The notes under the pieces were generated by a model that did not search any database, was not told where the DNA came from, and worked only from the letters and a program-made list of their open reading frames with translations. A stretch of DNA of 62,928 nt from an uncultured bacterium (GTDB taxonomy: Bacteria > Myxococcota_A > UBA796 > CAJQPC01). The translations under genes were made by a program, and so were the position numbers. Shown here in pieces: positions 16,127-27,098 of this stretch. How positions within the stretch are numbered: position 1 is the stretch's first letter; every line of letters starts with the position of its first letter. The stretch is taken from positions 1 through 62,928 of the forward strand of contig CAJQPC010000039.1 in the NCBI GenBank assembly GCA_905480105.1, read 5' to 3'.

Positions 16127-17532
16127 GCAGCCTGCTCGAAGGGCTGTGCACGGGGCAGAGTGATGCGTGCCCGGGTGCCGCCTCCAGGAGCCTCACTGAG
16201 CTCGAACTGGCCGCCGCAAGCTTTGGTCAGCCGGGGGACCAGTGTCAAGCCCAAGCCCAAGCCATCTTGGGCCCGGGTGCTTCGGTCGTCTCCGACCTCA
16301 AACAGGCCGAGCTGGGGGATGGTCGAGGGGCCCGCACCCTGGTCGTCGATCTCGATCACCGTGCCGATAAGCCCAGCGTATGCGCGCAGAGAGACACGCC
16401 CTTTTCCGTGCTTAAAGGCGTTGTCCAGGAGTGAGCGCAGAATCTGAACCAAGCGCTTGGGGTCGACCTCGCAGTCCAGTTCATCCGGCAGCTCAAGATG
16501 CAGTTCTCGGCCCGCTCTCTGGGCGCGGGAGTAGAAGCTTTCTGCCACGCCGGGCAGCAACCGGGGCAGGACCACGTGTTCTGGGTTCAGCGCCATCGCT
16601 TCGTTGTCCAGATCGGAGAGATCGAGCAGGCCTTCCAAGGTGCTTAGCAGCTCCCAGCCAGACGCCTGTCCAATCTGCAGCATGGCGTTGCGCTCTTGGG
16701 TGTCGCTTTCGGTCTGGGCCAGTTCCATGATGGACACGCAGTGATGAATCGGGGTGCGGAGCTCGTGGCTGAGTCGTCGGAGAAAGGCCCCGCGTACTTG
16801 CAGTGCGTCCTCGGCCGCTGCACGGGCATCCAAGGCCTCCCCCCGTGCCCGTTTGGCGTCGTCTAGCTGCCGCTCCATTAGGGCGTTCTGATGGCCCAGT
16901 TCTTCGATTGCGGCCCGGTGTCCCCGCAGGCCCCGTAGCCAGACCCGAAGGCGTGCCAACCTGGAGAGCTTGGCTTGGTGAATCTCCATACAGGCCGTAC
17001 GCTGGTCTAGAATTTGGTAGTTTGTCTCTACGTCGTTTCCGAGCAGACCGAATGTGGCGAGAGTGCCAGCCTGGGACATCTTGAGGAATCCAAGACAGGG
17101 AGCCAAGGGCTTGGGAATGTGTAGCCAGAGCCGTGTGTGGTGCTCGCTGAGGTGCTCTACATGGGAGGCGACCGCAGGAAAGATCCGTACCCCAGAGACT
17201 TTGGAGAGGACCGTCATGGCGGCCACCGGGTCTGGTGTCATGTTCACCAAGCGCATGGCGATGCCGGAGGGACCCGCTTGGTAGCCGGTTTTCAAGTCCA
17301 GGATTAGGTCCTGGAGCCGGTTTGGCGTGATGCGGGGCTCTACCAGCGCCATGACCTGGGCAAAGGCATCCCAGGCCATCTCCTCGGGCAGGTTGTCAGG
17401 GTCCAAGCCAACGTCTTCCGGTTTGAGTCCGAGAGTGGGCAGGAAGCCCAGAGTCAGCTCGAGAGCGGCCTTGCGCACGACGGGCCGGAAGCTGCCGTGC
17501 AGGGGAAGTTCGGGTCGTTGGTGGATGTGCAC
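16123..17532 (-). CDS. Sensor histidine kinase with unassigned N-terminal sensory domain
   Basis: About 469 residues. Residues 1-190 form a soluble alpha/beta domain (GFLPTLGLKPEDVGLDPDN near the start) that weakly resembles the N-terminal ligand-binding domain of AraC-type regulators; unconfirmed. A coiled-coil linker follows (about 215-265), then HisKA with RLSHELRTPIHH, N box LRSLLDNAFKHGKG, G1 IDDQGAG and G2 GLGLGLTLV. There is no membrane segment, so the signal is cytoplasmic. GTG at 17532 behind AGAGAGAAG was chosen because the longer start at 17658 would run into the divergent SDR gene. No response regulator is adjacent. Confidence 0.82.
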   Translation of the reverse strand: MHIHQRPELPLHGSFRPVVRKAALELTLGFLPTLGLKPEDVGLDPDNLPEEMAWDAFAQVMALVEPRITPNRLQDLILDLKTGYQAGPSGIAMRLVNMTPDPVAAMTVLSKVSGVRIFPAVASHVEHLSEHHTRLWLHIPKPLAPCLGFLKMSQAGTLATFGLLGNDVETNYQILDQRTACMEIHQAKLSRLARLRVWLRGLRGHRAAIEELGHQNALMERQLDDAKRARGEALDARAAAEDALQVRGAFLRRLSHELRTPIHHCVSIMELAQTESDTQERNAMLQIGQASGWELLSTLEGLLDLSDLDNEAMALNPEHVVLPRLLPGVAESFYSRAQRAGRELHLELPDELDCEVDPKRLVQILRSLLDNAFKHGKGRVSLRAYAGLIGTVIEIDDQGAGPSTIPQLGLFEVGDDRSTRAQDGLGLGLTLVPRLTKACGGQFELSEAPGGGTRARITLPRAQPFEQAA

Positions 17533-17644
17533 TGTTCTTCTCTCTGTGGACTGACTGATGTGCAGTGTCACTCCTCGGACCACTGGGCCTAAGCGATGAG
17601 GCCGCGGAGAAGATAGGGGGCGCGCAAACCGTCTGGAGACCCTC

Positions 17645-18466
17645 GTGGTTGTGCTCATTACCGGATGCCGCTCTGGCTTTGGTCTACTCGCTGCAGTCGA
17701 CGCCGCGCGGAGAGGCCATCGGGTCTACGCCGGATTTCGGGACATCTCCACCAAGGATGATCTGGTTCAGGCTGCCGGTGATCTTCCTGTCTTTCCTGTT
17801 CAACTCGATGTGACCGACTCCGTCCAGCGCGCGCGGGCCGTGCAGGAAATCGTTCAGCTCGAAGGACGGATTGATGCTTTGGTGAACAACGCTGGCGTGG
17901 CCCTGGGCGGCTATCTGGAGCAGATTGAAGAAGATGAGCTTCGCCGGGTGCTGGAGGTCAACCTCATCGCTCTGTGGGCTCTGACCAATCAGGTCCTGCC
18001 CCACATGCGAGGTCAGGGCTCCGGCACCATCGTCAATGTCAGCTCGATCTCCGGTCGCTTGGCACTCCCGGGCTTGGGTGCATATGCCGCATCCAAGTTT
18101 GCCTTAGAGGGTATGAGTGAAGCCTTACGCCATGAACTAAAGCCCTTCGGCGTGCGCGTCTGCTTGATCGAGCCGGGTCCGTACAAGACGGACATATTGG
18201 GCCGCAATCGAACCCTTTGCCGCCGTGCTCGGGAGGAGGGTCCGTATCTTCCCTTCACGGAGAAGGCCGAGCAACTCTTCGACAACATCGCCAGCACGGC
18301 TGGCGACCCGATGGACGTGGCCAACGAGATCGTCGCGCTCTGTGAGGCCAGGCGGCCGCCACTTCGAACGGTGATGGGGCCGAGCGCGCGCCTGAGAGTG
18401 CTTCTCAAACGCTACGGCCCTTGGGGCTTATTAGAGACGATGATTGAACGCGCGACGACACCCTGA
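17645..18466 (+). CDS. Short-chain dehydrogenase/reductase
   Basis: A 273-residue classical SDR: cofactor motif TGCRSGFG at the N-terminus, NNAG near residue 82, catalytic Ser in VNVSSISG and YAASK with the catalytic Tyr/Lys pair. Arg and Asp at the end of beta-2 (GFRDIS) favour NADP(H) by analogy, which is a weak inference. GTG start; a second GTG two codons later is possible. The substrate cannot be told from the sequence. A second SDR lies at 60592-61359 but differs in its motifs (TGATSGIG). Confidence 0.9.
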   Translation: MVVLITGCRSGFGLLAAVDAARRGHRVYAGFRDISTKDDLVQAAGDLPVFPVQLDVTDSVQRARAVQEIVQLEGRIDALVNNAGVALGGYLEQIEEDELRRVLEVNLIALWALTNQVLPHMRGQGSGTIVNVSSISGRLALPGLGAYAASKFALEGMSEALRHELKPFGVRVCLIEPGPYKTDILGRNRTLCRRAREEGPYLPFTEKAEQLFDNIASTAGDPMDVANEIVALCEARRPPLRTVMGPSARLRVLLKRYGPWGLLETMIERATTP

Positions 18467-18550
18467 GGGGCTTTGGGCGCGTGGTACGGTGGAAGAAACA
18501 CGGGCGCGTGCCTCTTAAGGGGGGCCGCGGCATGGATTGGGAGTGGTCGA

Positions 18551-21500
18551 ATGAAGCGAATCAGTCTGGTTGTGGGCGCGATGGGTCTCTTTGCACTTCC
18601 CAGCGTGGCGTCTGCCGCCTGCGGCGATGGCGCGCTGGATAGCGGGGAGACCTGCGACGATGGCAACACAACATCCCTGGATGGCTGTGACTCCGTCTGC
18701 GCAATCGAGGCAGGTTACGAGTGCGTCGAAGCCAACTTTGAGCTGGATTTTAGCGAGCGGCTGGCCACCGATGGCGGCAGCACCCCGTCGTGGACCCTGA
18801 GCTCCGACAAGCGTACCGTGACCCAGTCGTTGAACTCCGATGCAGGTGTTTACATGTCCACGCTGCCGGCCAGCGGCGTGACCATCTCGATGGACATCGC
18901 GGTCAACACGGGCTCCGACGATGACTTTAACGGTTTCGTGATCGGCTACGAGTCCGGGGACAGCACGGCCACCAACCCGGAGTGGCTCCTCTTCGACTGG
19001 AAGCAGGGCACACAGAACAACAGCTGCAGCACGGGATCTGGAGCTGGCGCCAAGGGTACGGCGCTGATGCTGGTAGATGGACCCATCAGCTCCTATCGGG
19101 ACCTGTGGTGCCACGAGAACAACGTCTCAGAGTTCGCCCGGGGCAGCAGCTACGGCAGCACCGGATGGTCTGACAATGTCACCTACACCATCGAGGTCAC
19201 GTACACGACCTCGCAGATAGACATTTACGTCGATGGGGCGCTGGATTTCTCGGTGGTGCCGTCCGATGCGGGGATTGCCTCGTTTCCAACGGGTAACTTT
19301 GGTTTCTACACCCTCTCACAGCAGAGCAATAGCTTCACGCTGGTCTCCCCAGCAGAAGGCCTGAGCATCTGTGCTGAGCTGGACAGCGACGGCGATGGCC
19401 TGACCGATCCAGTCGAGATCGCGGCGGGAATGGATGAGACCAGCGCGGACTCCGACGGCGATGGAATCGACGACCTGACCGAGTACGGGGACCCAACGGG
19501 AAGCGGTACGGACACGGACGGAGACTCCATCATCGACGCCTTGGATTCCGACGATGACGGGGACGGCATTGATACCGCTGACGAGGTCTACGACGGCGAG
19601 ACCGATCCTGGCGCCCAGGACAGCGACGGCGACGGCACCTTCGACTACCTGGACACCGACGACGACAACGACGGCGTCGACACCCAGGACGAGGTGACCG
19701 GCACCAACACGGATCCAGCCTCCGAGGACACCGATGGCGACCTGATTCCCAACTACCTGGACCCGGATGATGATGGGGACGGGATTGAGACCGAGGACGA
19801 GGTCTACGATAGCGTCACCGACCCCCTGCTTCAGGACAGCGACGGGGATAGCATCCCTGACTTTTTGGACGACGACGACGACGGCGATGGGGTGATCACC
19901 AGCTTGGAGGATCTGGACGGCGACGGAGATCCCAGCGACGACAGCGATGGGGACGAGATCCCAGATTACCTGGACACCGACGACGACGGCGATGGCGTGG
20001 ACACCGCGGACGAGGTGACCGGAACCAACACCGATCCCACGGCCGAGGACACCGACGGCGACCTGTTGCCCAACTATTTGGACACCGATGACGACGGTGA
20101 CGGCGTGGAGACCGAGGACGAGGCCTACGGCAAGGTCACCGACCCCTTGCTGCAGGACACGGACGGTGACTCGGTCCCTGACTTTTTGGACCTGGATGAC
20201 GATGGCGACGGGATCCTTAGCACCGATGAGGATCTGGACGGTGACGGCGACCCCACAAACGATGACAGCGACGGGGACAAGGTCCCCGACTACTTGGACG
20301 TTGATGATGATGGTGACGGCATCGACAGCATCAACGAGGACAGCGACGGAGACGGCGATCCCACCAATGATGACTTGGATGGCGACGGTGTCCCCAACTA
20401 CTTGGATTTGGACGCGGATGGGGATGGAATAGACGACGAAGACGAGGTCGACGGTGGAACCGATCCCTTCGACTCCGACAGTGATGGGGACGGCATCGAC
20501 GATGGGACCGAGGTCGAGCTTGGCACCGACGCAAACGATGCCTTGGGCGACTTGGACGGGGATGGCCTGACCGACGCTGATGAGATCAACATCTGGGGCT
20601 CGGAGATCGACAACACAGACACCGACGGGGACGGCATCGACGATGGCGACGAGGTCAACACCACTGGCACCGACCCCGTAGATGCCGACACCGACAACGA
20701 CGGTCTGGACGACCAAGCGGAGCTCCTGGACTTCGGCACCGATCCAAATGACCCTGACAGCGACGGTGACGGTCTGAGTGACGGTGACGAGGTGGGTGCC
20801 TACGAGACCGATCCCACCGCTGCGGACACGGACGGAGATGGCCTGACGGATGCGGAGGAAGCCCTGACCTATGGCACCGATCCCAACGACTCCGATACCG
20901 ACTTTGACGGAATCGAGGACGGGGACGAACTCAACACCGAGGGTACGGATCCACTCACGGCGGACACCGACGGGGACGGCCTAAACGACGGCGAAGAAAT
21001 CAACACCACTGGCACCGATCCCAACAATGCCGACACGGACGGCGGCGGGGTATCCGATGGGGTGGAGGTGTTACTGGGCAGTGATCCGAACGATTCGAGC
21101 GACGACCCCTCGGTCGATGCCGGCGATGACGACGGCGATGGCCTGACGGAAGCTCAGGAGAGCGCTCTGGGCACAGATCCCAACGACGCAGACACCGACG
21201 GAGACGGGGTAGACGACGCGGAGGAGCTTGCTCAGGGCACTGACCCGCGCGTTGCAGACAGCGACGGAGACGGCCTGACGGACGGGGAAGAGCTCGCCGA
21301 CGGAACAGACCCGCTGAGCGCGGACAGCGACGGAGACGGCCTGGGTGATGGCGAAGAGGTCTTGGTCTTTGAGACCGACCCCAACGACAGCGACAGCGAC
21401 GACGACGGGCTGGACGATGGTACCGAGGCTTCGGTTGTGGGCAGCGATCCCAATGACTCCGACACCGACGGCGATGGTGTGGCGGACGGTGAGGAGTTTA

Positions 21501-22771
21501 CCGACGGCACGGACCCCCTCGCTGCAGACAGCGATGGCGACGGGCTCAGCGACTTGGAAGAGCTGGAGTTGGGCACGGACCCCATGGACAGCGACACGGA
21601 TGGGGATGGGGTTAGCGATGGCGTTGAAGAGGCACAGGGCACGGACGCCCTGGACATCTTGGACGGCAACGCGGGCGTGGACAGTGATGGCGATGGCCTG
21701 AGTGACGCACTCGAGGACCTGCTGGGTCTGGACAGCAGCACCAGCGACAGCGACGGCGATGGGGTGCCCGACCAGGAGGAGCTAACGTTGGGCTTGGATC
21801 CCTTGAGCGCGGACAGTGACGGTGATGGTCTGGACGACGGAGACGAGATCGCCGCTGGAACAGACCCACAGCTGCAAGACACCGACGGCGATGGCCTGTT
21901 GGACGGCGAGGAAGTCAACGACCTGGGGACGGATCCATTGGACCAGGACAGCGATGATGACGGCTTGCTGGACGACGAAGAGGTTGTGATCTTCGGGACG
22001 GACCCCAACAACCCGGACACGGATGGCGATGGTCTGGATGACCGCGAGGAAGTTCGTGACTGGGGCACCGACCCCAACGACTCGGACACCGACGATGGTG
22101 GCCGCAGCGATGGGGACGAGGTCAACACCGATGGCACCGATCCCTTGGACGTAAGCGACGACTTGAGCGACCGGGACGGCGATGGGCTGACAGACTGGGT
22201 CGAGGAGAACACGCTGGGCACGGACCCGGACGATGCGGACACGGACGGTGACGGCCTGGACGATGGAGATGAGATCGACGCGGGCGCAGACCCCCTGGAC
22301 CCAGACACGGATGATGATGGCTTGATCGACGGGGACGAGGTGACCCAGGGAACCGACCTGTTGGACCCGGACAGCGACGGGGACGGTCTGACGGATGGCG
22401 AGGAGGTCAACGAACTGGAGACGGATCCCCTGGACGATGACAGCGACGACGACGGCCTGAGCGATGGCGACGAGGTCAACACCCACGGCAGTGACCCGAA
22501 TTCCCAGGACACCGACGGTGACGGTCTACAGGACGGCGAGGAGGTCAACGACTACGGGAGCGATCCGAACTCTCAGGACACCGACGAAGGCGGAATCCCC
22601 GACGGTGAGGAGGTGGAGCGCGGTACGAATCCCCTGGACGCACTAGATGACGGCGGTCACTATGCCGGTGGCTGGGGCTGTAGCACTTCGTCGATTCCCG
22701 CCCCCAGCGGTTTAGCGTGGCTTGGGAGCTTGGTTTTGGGTCTTACGCTACTGCGCCGCCGCGAGGCATAG
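18551..22771 (+). CDS. Giant acidic surface protein: Myxococcus Cys repeat, lectin-like domain, TSP3 calcium stalk, MYXO-CTERM-like tail
   Basis: A 1406-residue protein starting [19 protein letters not shown] with a classical signal peptide. Residues about 23-60 are a Myxococcus-type disulfide repeat (CGDG...GETCDDGN). Residues about 65-275 look like a jelly-roll/concanavalin-type domain. Roughly 1060 residues of thrombospondin type 3 repeats follow ([14 protein letters not shown] units of about 20-26 residues, dozens of copies). The first block is dominated by [10 protein letters not shown] spacing and the rest by GTDPxDxDTDGDG. The C-terminus is [10 protein letters not shown], a hydrophobic segment and RRREA, a tripartite sorting signal like MYXO-CTERM. 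Probably a calcium-stiffened stalk fixed to the cell surface. Confidence 0.93.
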   Translation: MKRISLVVGAMGLFALPSVASAACGDGALDSGETCDDGNTTSLDGCDSVCAIEAGYECVEANFELDFSERLATDGGSTPSWTLSSDKRTVTQSLNSDAGVYMSTLPASGVTISMDIAVNTGSDDDFNGFVIGYESGDSTATNPEWLLFDWKQGTQNNSCSTGSGAGAKGTALMLVDGPISSYRDLWCHENNVSEFARGSSYGSTGWSDNVTYTIEVTYTTSQIDIYVDGALDFSVVPSDAGIASFPTGNFGFYTLSQQSNSFTLVSPAEGLSICAELDSDGDGLTDPVEIAAGMDETSADSDGDGIDDLTEYGDPTGSGTDTDGDSIIDALDSDDDGDGIDTADEVYDGETDPGAQDSDGDGTFDYLDTDDDNDGVDTQDEVTGTNTDPASEDTDGDLIPNYLDPDDDGDGIETEDEVYDSVTDPLLQDSDGDSIPDFLDDDDDGDGVITSLEDLDGDGDPSDDSDGDEIPDYLDTDDDGDGVDTADEVTGTNTDPTAEDTDGDLLPNYLDTDDDGDGVETEDEAYGKVTDPLLQDTDGDSVPDFLDLDDDGDGILSTDEDLDGDGDPTNDDSDGDKVPDYLDVDDDGDGIDSINEDSDGDGDPTNDDLDGDGVPNYLDLDADGDGIDDEDEVDGGTDPFDSDSDGDGIDDGTEVELGTDANDALGDLDGDGLTDADEINIWGSEIDNTDTDGDGIDDGDEVNTTGTDPVDADTDNDGLDDQAELLDFGTDPNDPDSDGDGLSDGDEVGAYETDPTAADTDGDGLTDAEEALTYGTDPNDSDTDFDGIEDGDELNTEGTDPLTADTDGDGLNDGEEINTTGTDPNNADTDGGGVSDGVEVLLGSDPNDSSDDPSVDAGDDDGDGLTEAQESALGTDPNDADTDGDGVDDAEELAQGTDPRVADSDGDGLTDGEELADGTDPLSADSDGDGLGDGEEVLVFETDPNDSDSDDDGLDDGTEASVVGSDPNDSDTDGDGVADGEEFTDGTDPLAADSDGDGLSDLEELELGTDPMDSDTDGDGVSDGVEEAQGTDALDILDGNAGVDSDGDGLSDALEDLLGLDSSTSDSDGDGVPDQEELTLGLDPLSADSDGDGLDDGDEIAAGTDPQLQDTDGDGLLDGEEVNDLGTDPLDQDSDDDGLLDDEEVVIFGTDPNNPDTDGDGLDDREEVRDWGTDPNDSDTDDGGRSDGDEVNTDGTDPLDVSDDLSDRDGDGLTDWVEENTLGTDPDDADTDGDGLDDGDEIDAGADPLDPDTDDDGLIDGDEVTQGTDLLDPDSDGDGLTDGEEVNELETDPLDDDSDDDGLSDGDEVNTHGSDPNSQDTDGDGLQDGEEVNDYGSDPNSQDTDEGGIPDGEEVERGTNPLDALDDGGHYAGGWGCSTSSIPAPSGLAWLGSLVLGLTLLRRREA

Positions 22772-22953
22772 GACTTGGGGGTGTCCTGCAGAGGAGAGAC
22801 CACCAGGCTCAGAGCACCCGGATTTGATCTTGCGTTGAATTTGGATGGTTTCGTGCGTTGGCGGTGCTCTTTCTTAAGAAGTTCTCCATTGACTTGTTGG
22901 GAAGTTGTCAACTGGATATCCGGGCCCCGGGTAGACCTATCTTCGGAGACCAA

Positions 22954-24900
22954 ATGCTTAAAGCCACCCGCTACACGCCAGCCCTACTGCTGCTGGCCAT
23001 CGCTTTCTTCCCCGCGACCACACAGGCCGATGCGGGGCTGGTGGAGTGCGCGGACGGCGCAGACAACGACTCGGATGGTCTGACGGACTTGAATGATTCG
23101 GACTGCGAATGTGGAGTCGGAACGAATCTTTTTGAGAATATTGAGTCTTTCATCACGAACCCCAGCTTCGAGAGCTACAGCGCTTGCCCCACCAGCTACT
23201 CGCAGCTTTACACCTGCGATGACTGGCAACAAGCCACGAGCGCGACCTCGGATTACTTTGCCTGTGGCGCCGAGACGAGCTGGGGCACGATCTTTGGCTC
23301 CTTCCCGAGCCCGCCCGATGGCACTGCATTTGCTGGGTCGCTGACCCGGTCTGACTACGTGGAGTACGTCGGTGGATGCACCACGGAGACTCTGCTCTCC
23401 GGTGAGACCTACACCTTCACCATGTGGGTCGCCGCTTCCACTGGTGGCAGTGGCTACGGTGGAGACAGCTCCGGTGAGATTCAGCTCTTCGGCATTCCGA
23501 GCTGCGGATCCATTCCGATCTCCACGTACGCGTCCCTGGAGGGAAGCTACGATTTGTTGGACGAGGTGACCGTCTCGCTCATTGGTGGCGCTGCGTTCAG
23601 AGAGATTACCTTCAGTTTCACGCCTACAGCTGACTACGAAGCCGTCGTTTTTGGTGGTGCCAATGACATGACGATCCAGTCTGGCAGTAGCTACAACTAC
23701 GTCCTGTACGACGATCTCACGCTCAACACGACCAGGTCTTTTGGCGAGACGATTTCCGCCGAAGGTGAGTGTGAGACCGGATGGATCCTGACTGGCCCCC
23801 AGCCCACCGATGTGGACTTTCAGTGGTACGAGTCCGGCGTGGCCATCGCAGGCGCTACTGCCTCGGACTACGTTGTTCCGCCCGACACCGAAGGCACCTT
23901 TGGCCTGCGCGTGGACGACGGTTTGGAGTGCAACACCGCCACCAACGTGGTGACCATCGACTGTGATGCAGACGACGACGGTGTCTTTGACTACGTCGAG
24001 GACTTGGACGGTGACGGGGACTACGACAATGATGACACCGATGGGGATGGCACCCCCAACTGGCTGGACACCGACGACGACGGGGACGGGGTGGACACCG
24101 CGGACGAGGTCTATGACGGAAACCTGGGCCCCGAGGACCAAGACTCCGACGGTGACCTGATCCCCGACTACCTGGATCAGGATGACGATGGCGACGCCAT
24201 CGACACCATCGATGAGGATGTGGATGGCGATGGTGACCCCACCAACGACGACTCCGATGGCGACGGCATTAACGACTACCTAGACGTGGATGACGACGGG
24301 GACGGCGTGGACACCATCGACGAGGAGATCGGAGACACCGACGATGACGGCGACCCCGACTACCTGGATCCCGACGCGGACGACGACGGTGTAGACGATG
24401 GCGTTGAGGTCGATGATGGAACCGATCCCACCGACGTGGACAGCGACGATGACGGACTGACCGATGGTGAAGAGAAGGACCTGGAGACCGACCCCTTGGA
24501 TCCAGACTCCGACGACGACGGCCTGAGCGACGGCGAAGAGGTTCAGACTTGGGAGAGTGACCCCTTGGACCCGGACACCGATGACGATGGTCTGAGCGAC
24601 GGTGAAGAGGTCCTGGAGGTCGGCACGGACCCGACGGACTCCGACAGCGACGATGATGGCCTGGAGGACGGGGAAGAGGTCAACGACCTTGGGACAGACC
24701 CCAACAACTCCGACACCGATGGTGGCGGGGTTCCGGACGGGGAAGAGGTGGAGAACGGCGCTGATCCCCTCGACGAGATCGACGATACGGGACGCTACAT
24801 CGGTGGCTGGGCTTGTTCGAGCAGTCCTGCCGGTCCGTCCGGTAGCCTTACTTTTCTTGTTGCACTTATTGCAGGCGTGTTGATCGCACGCCGCCGCTGA
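22954..24900 (+). CDS. TSP3-repeat surface protein with MYXO-CTERM-like sorting tail
   Basis: A 648-residue protein, start fixed by GGAG 6 nt before the ATG. The signal peptide [20 protein letters not shown] is followed by a short [15 protein letters not shown] segment, an approximately 250-residue beta-rich domain with the look of a carbohydrate-binding or jelly-roll module (NPSFESY...[14 protein letters not shown]), an Ig-like piece ([14 protein letters not shown]) and about 300 residues of TSP3 repeats. The tail [10 protein letters not shown] + hydrophobic stretch + ARRR is nearly the same signal as in the upstream gene. Same orientation as its neighbours with small gaps, so probably co-expressed with them. 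Confidence 0.93.
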   Translation: MLKATRYTPALLLLAIAFFPATTQADAGLVECADGADNDSDGLTDLNDSDCECGVGTNLFENIESFITNPSFESYSACPTSYSQLYTCDDWQQATSATSDYFACGAETSWGTIFGSFPSPPDGTAFAGSLTRSDYVEYVGGCTTETLLSGETYTFTMWVAASTGGSGYGGDSSGEIQLFGIPSCGSIPISTYASLEGSYDLLDEVTVSLIGGAAFREITFSFTPTADYEAVVFGGANDMTIQSGSSYNYVLYDDLTLNTTRSFGETISAEGECETGWILTGPQPTDVDFQWYESGVAIAGATASDYVVPPDTEGTFGLRVDDGLECNTATNVVTIDCDADDDGVFDYVEDLDGDGDYDNDDTDGDGTPNWLDTDDDGDGVDTADEVYDGNLGPEDQDSDGDLIPDYLDQDDDGDAIDTIDEDVDGDGDPTNDDSDGDGINDYLDVDDDGDGVDTIDEEIGDTDDDGDPDYLDPDADDDGVDDGVEVDDGTDPTDVDSDDDGLTDGEEKDLETDPLDPDSDDDGLSDGEEVQTWESDPLDPDTDDDGLSDGEEVLEVGTDPTDSDSDDDGLEDGEEVNDLGTDPNNSDTDGGGVPDGEEVENGADPLDEIDDTGRYIGGWACSSSPAGPSGSLTFLVALIAGVLIARRR

Positions 24901-24913
24901 AGAGAGAACGCAA

Positions 24914-26692
24914 ATGTTGATGCTTCTGATTAGCCTTTCGCAGGCTCAAGACTTTTCGAATGGCCAATCTCCAGAGGGACTGAATGCTCAGCTCTTCCGG
25001 CCCAGCCTGGACGCGAAGAACACGCTTTGGACGAACGACTCGCTGCGTGCGACGGACAAGTACACCTTTGGCAAGGCGATACTGCACTACGCCAACGACC
25101 CCGTGGTGTATCTGCGAAATGACGGTCAGCGTACCGAGCTGGTGTCGGGCATCTGGCAGCTGGACGCGATGGTAGGCCACACCCGTGGTCCGGTTCGTTT
25201 TGGCCTGATGTTGCCGGTCTATTTGCGCTCCTTTGGCGAGGCTGCGGGAGGCGAGACGGGCTTAGGCGACCTGGCACTGGACGTGAAGTTCACGGCCCTG
25301 GACCGCAAGGTCAAGCCCATTGGACTGGCCCTGGGCGGTCGTGTCTTTGTCCCCACTGCGACCGTTACGGCCCCGCTGGGCAACGGAAGCCTTGGCTGGG
25401 AAATCGAGGCCATCGTGGACAAGGAACTCTCGGAGAAGTGGTTGCTTGCGGCCAACGTCGGAACCCGCGGCGTCCCCACCGTCGAGCTCGAGAACCTGAC
25501 CTGGGATGATCAGATCTTCCTGCGGGGTGGCCTGGGCTACACCGTGCGGCGCGACGAGCTGGGCTTTAGCGCGGATGTGGCGTCCCAGTTCAACTACAAC
25601 GACTTTAGCAACCCTGCTGGGCGCCCTGTCGAGGGACTGCTGGGCGTGTGGAGTCGCCTGACCCCCAACCTGATGCTGCGTGCTGGTGCGGGCGGAGGCC
25701 TAAACTCGGGCCTGGGCGCCCCCAAGTACCGAGTGATGCTGGGGCTGGGCTTTGAGCCCAGTATGCTCAGCGACCGGGACGGCGACGGTATCTTCGATGA
25801 CGTGGATAGCTGTCCTGACACCCCCGAGGACGTGGACAACTTCGAGGACCGCGATGGCTGCCCAGAGGCGACCCCGGTCACCGTGAAGGTGGTGGACGAC
25901 GATGGTGCGGAGATCACCGGCGCCACTTGGACACAGGGCGACTCCAGCGGGTCCAGCGGCGAGAGCATGGAACTGGACCAGGGCAAGTACAGCTTCTCGG
26001 CCAGTGCCAATGGATTTGGCCCCAACACCATCGAGAAGAGCATTCCCGTTGGAGAAGGGGTCGAAGTCCGCATCCAGCTGGGCGCTCTGCCTGGCACCTT
26101 GGTGGTCACTGCGGTGGACGAGGCGGGCAACGCCATCCCCGATGCAGTTTGGACCAGCAAGAAGCTCAGTCCTGGCGGCGAGAAGACCGGCGGTGTCTTT
26201 GAGGCTGCACCCGGCGAGTACAACCTCACGGTGAGCTCTCCTGGTTACCGCCAAAAGGGTGCCAACGTCGTTGTGGTCTCCGAGGAACAAGTCGAGGTCC
26301 AGGTGGTCCTGGTGCCGGCCAAGGTCGAGGTCGCCGCGGAGCGGATCGACATCAAGGATTCGGTGTACTTCGAGCTCAACAAGGCCGTGATCAAGGCCGA
26401 GAGCTTCGAGCTCTTGGACGAGGTCGCCGAGACCCTGATTGCTCACCCTGAGCTGACCCTGATTCGTATCGAAGGCCACACGGACAGCCGTGGCGGGGCC
26501 GACTCCAACAAGGATCTTTCGCAGCGGCGTGCAGAAGCCGTGCGCAGCTACCTGATCGCCAAGGAAGTCGAGGCGGGTCGCATGGAGGCGATTGGCTACG
26601 GCGAGGAGAAGCCTCTGCAGTCTGGAAACACCGAGGCTGCATTCGCTCAGAACCGTCGCGTGGACTTTTTCGTCGCTGACCGTAGCGACTGA
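24914..26692 (+). CDS. OmpA-family outer-membrane protein with TSP3 linker and PEGA-like repeats
   Basis: A 592-residue protein starting MLMLLISLSQAQ, a short uncharged signal. Residues about 25-280 are a predicted beta-barrel. A TSP3 linker follows (DRDGDGIFDDVDSCPDTPED), then two carboxypeptidase-regulatory/PEGA-like domains (VKVVDDDGAEITGATW and LVVTAVDEAGNAIPDAVW). The OmpA peptidoglycan-binding domain comes last (VYFELNKAVIK, IEGHTDSRGGADSN, QNRRVDFFV). It starts 13 nt after the preceding gene, so the operon encodes two sorted surface proteins plus a barrel tied to peptidoglycan, a possible anchoring platform (inference). Confidence 0.92.
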   Translation: MLMLLISLSQAQDFSNGQSPEGLNAQLFRPSLDAKNTLWTNDSLRATDKYTFGKAILHYANDPVVYLRNDGQRTELVSGIWQLDAMVGHTRGPVRFGLMLPVYLRSFGEAAGGETGLGDLALDVKFTALDRKVKPIGLALGGRVFVPTATVTAPLGNGSLGWEIEAIVDKELSEKWLLAANVGTRGVPTVELENLTWDDQIFLRGGLGYTVRRDELGFSADVASQFNYNDFSNPAGRPVEGLLGVWSRLTPNLMLRAGAGGGLNSGLGAPKYRVMLGLGFEPSMLSDRDGDGIFDDVDSCPDTPEDVDNFEDRDGCPEATPVTVKVVDDDGAEITGATWTQGDSSGSSGESMELDQGKYSFSASANGFGPNTIEKSIPVGEGVEVRIQLGALPGTLVVTAVDEAGNAIPDAVWTSKKLSPGGEKTGGVFEAAPGEYNLTVSSPGYRQKGANVVVVSEEQVEVQVVLVPAKVEVAAERIDIKDSVYFELNKAVIKAESFELLDEVAETLIAHPELTLIRIEGHTDSRGGADSNKDLSQRRAEAVRSYLIAKEVEAGRMEAIGYGEEKPLQSGNTEAAFAQNRRVDFFVADRSD

Positions 26693-26693
26693 G

Positions 26694-26759
26694 CCGGAAA
26701 CGGCGGCTCTGGCCACCCTGAGACAGCGGCTTTGGGCTTCCCAAAGCCACCGTTTCGGG
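26694..26759 (+). terminator. Nested hairpin downstream of the ompA-like gene
   Basis: A perfect 9-bp stem GGCTTTGGG/CCCAAAGCC (26728-26736 with 26740-26748, 3-nt loop) sits inside an outer near-perfect 10-bp pairing CCGGAAACGG/CCGTTTCGGG (26694-26703 with 26750-26759). It begins one base after the stop codon. There is no strong U-tract, so it may be a 3' stability or terminator structure. Confidence 0.5.
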
Positions 26760-26773
26760 CGACCATGGGTTGA

Positions 26774-27090
26774 ATGGTTACCAGTGCATCTCTGATCGGA
26801 GAGTCAACAGATGCATGGGTACCTGATCCCACGGTCAATGCCGCCCTCCGACGCGAGGTCGGCGTGGCTCCTTACTCTTCGGAGTTTGCACTGTTGTCGT
26901 GGGTATGGTGGCTGTGCCCAAGCTGGGTGCTGGGCCAGCCTTGGGCCTGACCCTTCTGGGTCAGCTTAGCTTTGGCCTGCTCATCGACCACCTGGGCTGG
27001 TACGCCGCTCCTGAGAACCCTGTCACTTGGACCAAGGGCTTGGGCTTGCCCGTCATCTTTGGTGTTTTTTTGCTGGTCAACAAAGAATAG
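26774..27090 (+). pseudogene. Remnant of a DMT/YdcZ-type inner-membrane exporter
   Basis: The distal part, from about 26869, reads FGVCTVVVGMVAVPKLGAG and continues with LGLTLLGQLSFGLLIDHLG and a final membrane helix. This is the C-terminal half of the DMT_YdcZ family. In another frame just upstream (from ATG 26774) VNAALRREVG (from 26834) resembles the family's N-terminal VNAxLGRxVG signature. The normal protein is about 140 residues with four to five helices; the middle is missing and the frame changes. Best read as an internally deleted, frameshifted gene. The N-terminal match is weaker than the C-terminal one. Confidence 0.55.
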
Positions 27091-27098
27091 GAGAGGGC

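Noticed and set aside
19316..22548. Two long antisense open frames (about 440-470 codons) opposite the giant TSP3 gene
   Set aside because: They are a by-product of the GAC/GAT/GGC codon repetition. Their translations are low-complexity Val/Ile/Gly or Ser/Pro strings without start signals or domains.
19400..22600. Dense direct repeats considered as a CRISPR array or tandem satellite
   Set aside because: Repeats are in-frame multiples of 3 nt, diverge at codon third positions and encode calcium-binding TSP3 units; there are no constant repeats with unique spacers.
22984..26716. Antisense frames opposite the second TSP3 gene and the OmpA gene
   Set aside because: They arise from the same biased codon use on the sense strand, where the proteins have clear domains.
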